Assembly: GCA_900548505.1 (NCBI GenBank)
Contig: URKI01000051.1
Coordinates: 1 to 16,536 of the forward strand
Direction of reading: 5' to 3'
DNA from: an uncultured Oscillibacter sp.
GTDB taxonomy: Bacteria; Bacillota; Clostridia; Oscillospirales; Oscillospiraceae
DNA: 16,536 nt
Shown here in pieces: positions 13,918-16,536 of this stretch (its first letter is position 1; each line of letters opens with the position of its first letter). The notes below the pieces were generated by a model. The model had not been told where the DNA came from. It ran no database searches and saw nothing but the letters and a program-made list of their open reading frames with translations. Position numbers and translations under genes: made by a program.

Positions 13918-15204
13918 ATGGCAGCATCATTCATCGACAAAGCCCGGATCACCGTGCGGGCCGGCAACGGCGGCAACGGCGTGGTGGCCTTTCACCGGGA
14001 AAAATACGTAGCCGCCGGCGGTCCCGACGGCGGTGACGGCGGCAAGGGCGGCTCCATCATTCTGCAGGTGGACGACAACATGTCCACCCTGATGGACTTC
14101 CGCTACAAGCGCAAATACGTGGCGCCCAACGGCGCCGACGGCCAGGGCGGCCGCAAGTCCGGCAAGGACGGCGCCGACCTTGTGATCCGCGTTCCCCGGG
14201 GCACCCTGGTCCGCGACGCGGAGACCGGCGAGATCATCCAGGACATGAGCGGCACGGAGCCCTTCGTACTGTGCAAGGGCGGCCGTGGCGGCTGGGGCAA
14301 CATGCACTTTGCCACTCCCACCCGCCAGGTGCCCCGCTTTGCCAAGGCAGGTCTTCCCGGCGAGAGCCACGACGTGATTCTGGAGCTCAAGCTCCTGGCA
14401 GACGTGGGCCTCATCGGCTTCCCCAACGTGGGCAAGTCCACCCTCCTTTCCGTGGTATCCAAGGCCCAGCCCAAGATCGCCAACTATCACTTCACCACCC
14501 TCTATCCCAACCTGGGCGTGGTGTGGGTGGACGAGGGCGTCAGCTTCGTCATGGCCGATATCCCCGGCATCATCGAAGGCGCCAGCGAGGGCGCCGGCCT
14601 GGGCCACGATTTCCTGCGCCATGTGGACCGCTGCCGGTTGCTGGTGCATGTGGTGGACGTGTCCGGCAGCGAGGGCCGTGACCCGGTGGCGGACTTTGAC
14701 GCCATCAACGAAGAGCTGGTGCAGTACAGTCCCGACCTTGCCACCCGGCCCCAGATCGTGTGCGCCAACAAGGTGGATATTCTGGAGCCTGACTCTGACA
14801 ATCTGGAGCGGCTGCGCGCCCACGTGGAGGCAAAGGGCTATACCCTGCTGGAGCTCTCCGCCGCCGCCCACCAGGGCACCCGTCAGCTGGTGGGCAAGAT
14901 CGCCGAGCAGCTTGCTACGCTGCCCCCGGTCACCGTTTACGAGCCGGAGTATGTGAAGCGCCCGCCGGTGGTGGATACCTCCGCTCCCCTGGACATCCAG
15001 CGCGCCGACGACGGCACCTGGATCGTGGAGGGCCCCTGGCTGCAGCGGCTCATGGGCAACGTCAACTTCTCCGACTACGAAAGCCGCATGTGGTTCGACA
15101 AGTCCCTGCGGGAGTCCGGCCTGTTCCAGCGGCTGGAGGAGATGGGCATCCAGGACGGCGACACCGTGTCCATGTACGACTTCGAATTTGAATATCAGCG
15201 CTGA
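13918..15204 (+). CDS. obgE: Obg-family GTPase
   Basis: This 428-residue essential GTPase acts in 50S ribosome assembly and stress responses. The N-terminal Obg glycine-rich fold spans residues 1-160 (VRAGNGGNGVVAFHREKYVA, GGRGGWGNMHFATPTRQVPR). The GTPase domain has GFPNVGKST at 167-175 (P-loop), DIPGI at 214 (G3) and NKVD at 284-287 (G4). The C-terminal OCT domain (about 345-425) includes GTWIVEGPWLQRLMGNVNF, so this is the three-domain Gram-positive form. The start at 13918 is fixed by GGAGGTG (13904-13910) and by the family beginning; the frame is open farther upstream through the hairpin and terminator, which is not credible as protein. It is downstream of rpmA, the usual order, and ends at a bidirectional terminator. 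Confidence 0.98.
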   Translation: MAASFIDKARITVRAGNGGNGVVAFHREKYVAAGGPDGGDGGKGGSIILQVDDNMSTLMDFRYKRKYVAPNGADGQGGRKSGKDGADLVIRVPRGTLVRDAETGEIIQDMSGTEPFVLCKGGRGGWGNMHFATPTRQVPRFAKAGLPGESHDVILELKLLADVGLIGFPNVGKSTLLSVVSKAQPKIANYHFTTLYPNLGVVWVDEGVSFVMADIPGIIEGASEGAGLGHDFLRHVDRCRLLVHVVDVSGSEGRDPVADFDAINEELVQYSPDLATRPQIVCANKVDILEPDSDNLERLRAHVEAKGYTLLELSAAAHQGTRQLVGKIAEQLATLPPVTVYEPEYVKRPPVVDTSAPLDIQRADDGTWIVEGPWLQRLMGNVNFSDYESRMWFDKSLRESGLFQRLEEMGIQDGDTVSMYDFEFEYQR

Positions 15205-15242
15205 AAAAGAGCCGGGAGGAAATTTCTCCCGGCTCTTTTTTT
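15204..15242. terminator. Bidirectional terminator between obgE and the flavodoxin-like gene
   Basis: GAGCCGGGAG (15209-15218) pairs with CTCCCGGCTC (15226-15235), with an A-run on the left (15204-15208) and T7 on the right (15236-15242). It can therefore stop both convergent transcripts. Confidence 0.92.
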
Positions 15243-15248
15243 GTCCTT

Positions 15249-15806
15249 TCAGATATCCACCTTGGGCGACGCCTTCAAAACGCCTGTATGGGGCCCGTCG
15301 GCAAACCAGGCGGCGATCTCCTCCAGCGCCTGGGGATCTACCCGGCTGCCCCCCTTGGAAAACAGCTCCGCCATATCCCGCTCCTGGGCCGTGGCACTGT
15401 CTCCTTTCTGGGCGATCTTCCCGGTAACGGAGCTTGCCATCTTTTTCATGAGCAGGCGGCTGAAAAAGCCCAGCTTCTCCGGGGCGTAGCCTCCCTGCAG
15501 ATAGAAGATGCGGGCGCCGCCGTCGCTGGTGCCGCCGTTGATCTTCGCCTCTGTCCACAGGTCGCCGTTGCCGCTGGGAGACATGCCCACGATGGCCGCG
15601 CCCCGGATGGTATAGCGGTCCATGGCCCGCTCCAGGCCCTTGACGGAGCCCGCCATCAGCCAGCCCATATAAAAGACCTCGCTGTCCCGGGGCAGCTTCC
15701 CTGCCGCCTCCTTGAGCTCATAGGCCGGTACGCCGGTCTTTTCCGAAAGCAGCTGGGCGTACTGGCGGGTAAATCCCGTCTGGGAGGTATAAACAATGGC
15801 TTTCAT
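15249..15806 (-). CDS. Flavodoxin-domain protein
   Basis: This 185-residue protein has a flavodoxin-like fold. The N-terminus MKAIVYTSQTGFTRQYAQLL matches the flavodoxin pattern (hydrophobic strand, then S/T-x-T-G-x-T), where residues 8-13 form the loop that binds the FMN phosphate. FYMGWLMAGSVKGLERAMDR resembles the second, partly conserved loop. It may carry electrons or be a HemG-like or unassigned flavoprotein; the partner is not known. Its ATG overlaps the stop codon of the upstream DUF2974 gene in an ATGA, with GGAG inside that gene, so the two are probably translationally coupled. Family assignment is fair to good; specific function unknown. Confidence 0.85.
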   Translation of the reverse strand: MKAIVYTSQTGFTRQYAQLLSEKTGVPAYELKEAAGKLPRDSEVFYMGWLMAGSVKGLERAMDRYTIRGAAIVGMSPSGNGDLWTEAKINGGTSDGGARIFYLQGGYAPEKLGFFSRLLMKKMASSVTGKIAQKGDSATAQERDMAELFSKGGSRVDPQALEEIAAWFADGPHTGVLKASPKVDI

Positions 15807-16490
15807 TGGCGTTTCTCCTTCTTTTTCGCATTGCGCTTCTTTTCCCCCTCCTGCTGCCAGTCCTCCAGCGCCGCCTGGGCGTTGGTTCGCAGCAGCAGTC
15901 CGACGGCGTAAAACAGCGCATCCCGGGTGTCCTTGTCCATGTCCTTCATGGCCCGAACCATAGCCCCTGCCGATTTAAGACGGTCCTCTTTCAGGTCTGT
16001 CAGCGTCTGGGCGCCTGAGGAGGTGAGTACGGAAAAGAGCCCTTCCACAAACCGCTCCCTCTGCTCCATGGGCATCTGGCGCACCCAGCTGTGCAGCGCC
16101 TTGTCATAAAGGCGGCTGTGCCGGTCTACGCTGCCCAGGCGCACGAAGTGGTCTCCCAGCACCTCCCAGGAAAAGCCGTCATGCTGCCAGAGCCCCCGCT
16201 GGCTGCTCTCCACCACCTCATAGTCCTCCTCGTGCTCCAGCAGCATCCCCACCACGGAAGAAGAGGGCACGATGGACACGATCCGGTCCGCCACTTTCCG
16301 GTGGGCCGGAAGCTCTCGCAGGTCGTGGTGGAAGCCGGGGCCATCGTTGGACCAGATCCGCTCGATGCGCCGCTGAACGGCGGCCGTGCAGAATACAGCG
16401 GCGTACACCGCCAGGTTTCCGCCCTTGGAATGTCCCCCCAGGCGCAGCTTTCGCCGTGGAAGCTGCTTTGCCGCCTGCCGGGTATACTGC
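15803..16490 (-). CDS. DUF2974 (Mbeg1-like) alpha/beta-hydrolase-fold protein, N-terminus missing
   Basis: The visible 229 codons are the C-terminal part of a protein; the N-terminus is lost at the contig end. LGGHSKGGNLAVYAA contains the G-x-S-x-G nucleophile elbow of alpha/beta hydrolases. WSNDGPGFHHD, about 35 residues later, is characteristic of the DUF2974 family. The C-terminal 30 residues are highly charged (EKKRNAKKKEKRQ). Family members are usually annotated as unknown or lipase-like; activity is not proven. The reading frame appears to go on past 16490 to an apparent start encoding MGSEMCIRDR, but that peptide is translated adapter sequence and should be removed from any protein record. 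The gene overlaps the flavodoxin-like gene by 4 bases (ATGA). Confidence 0.85.
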
Positions 16491-16536
16491 CTGTCTCTTA
16501 TACACATCTCCGAGCCCACGAGACCGGAGCCTATCT
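16491..16536 (-). other. Illumina Nextera adapter contamination at contig end
   Basis: Positions 16491-16509 are the 19-base transposase mosaic end CTGTCTCTTATACACATCT. Positions 16510-16524 (CCGAGCCCACGAGAC) are the rest of the Nextera read-2 adapter. Positions 16525-16532 (CGGAGCCT) sit where an 8-base i7 index belongs, and ATCT (16533-16536) begins the P7 part. None of this is genomic. Confidence 0.98.

Overview
The window is a GC-rich stretch of ordinary bacterial chromosome, probably from a gut-type Clostridia relative (Oscillospiraceae/Flavonifractor-like, inferred). The basis is a SAM-I riboswitch on metK, the rplU-prp-rpmA-obgE order with an N-terminally extended bL27, strong AGGAGG ribosome binding sites, and high-GC codon use. 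No mobile element, CRISPR array, tRNA or rRNA was seen. The left edge cuts metK. The right edge is a contig end: the last 46 bases (16491-16536) are Illumina Nextera adapter, not genome.

Layout. (1) 1-1079, minus strand: metK (partial) behind a promoter, a SAM-I riboswitch and a 12-bp intrinsic terminator. (2) 1138-2107, plus: a rhomboid-fold membrane protein that seems to lack the catalytic His and carries a Cys/His-rich, probably zinc-binding tail. (3) 2161-7817, plus: a three-gene tripartite efflux operon with a TolC-like protein, a lipoprotein adaptor and an RND pump. (4) 7838-9978, minus: tmcAL (tRNA-Met cytidine acetate ligase) followed by a DUF3298-type lipoprotein. (5) 10032-11436, plus: ackA (acetate kinase), divergent from tmcAL. 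(6) 11440-12643, plus: a small two-helix zinc-ribbon protein and an MTA/SAH nucleosidase. (7) 12693-13821, plus: rplU, prp and rpmA behind a near-consensus promoter and a structured leader. (8) 13830-15242, plus: obgE, preceded by a long unexplained hairpin. (9) 15209-16490, minus: a DUF2974 alpha/beta-hydrolase-like gene (partial) overlapping a flavodoxin-like gene.

How the genes relate. MetK makes SAM under SAM feedback, and the nucleosidase in block 6 removes the SAM by-products MTA and SAH. AckA and TmcAL both act on acetate and ATP and sit head to head. Prp is the protease that trims the N-terminus of bL27, encoded beside it, before bL27 enters the ribosome, and ObgE is a ribosome-assembly GTPase. 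Most of the window is well-known housekeeping. The least explained items are the rhomboid-like zinc protein, the TolC-like channel in an apparently single-membrane lineage, the hairpin before obgE, and the repeat-rich tmcAL-ackA intergenic region.
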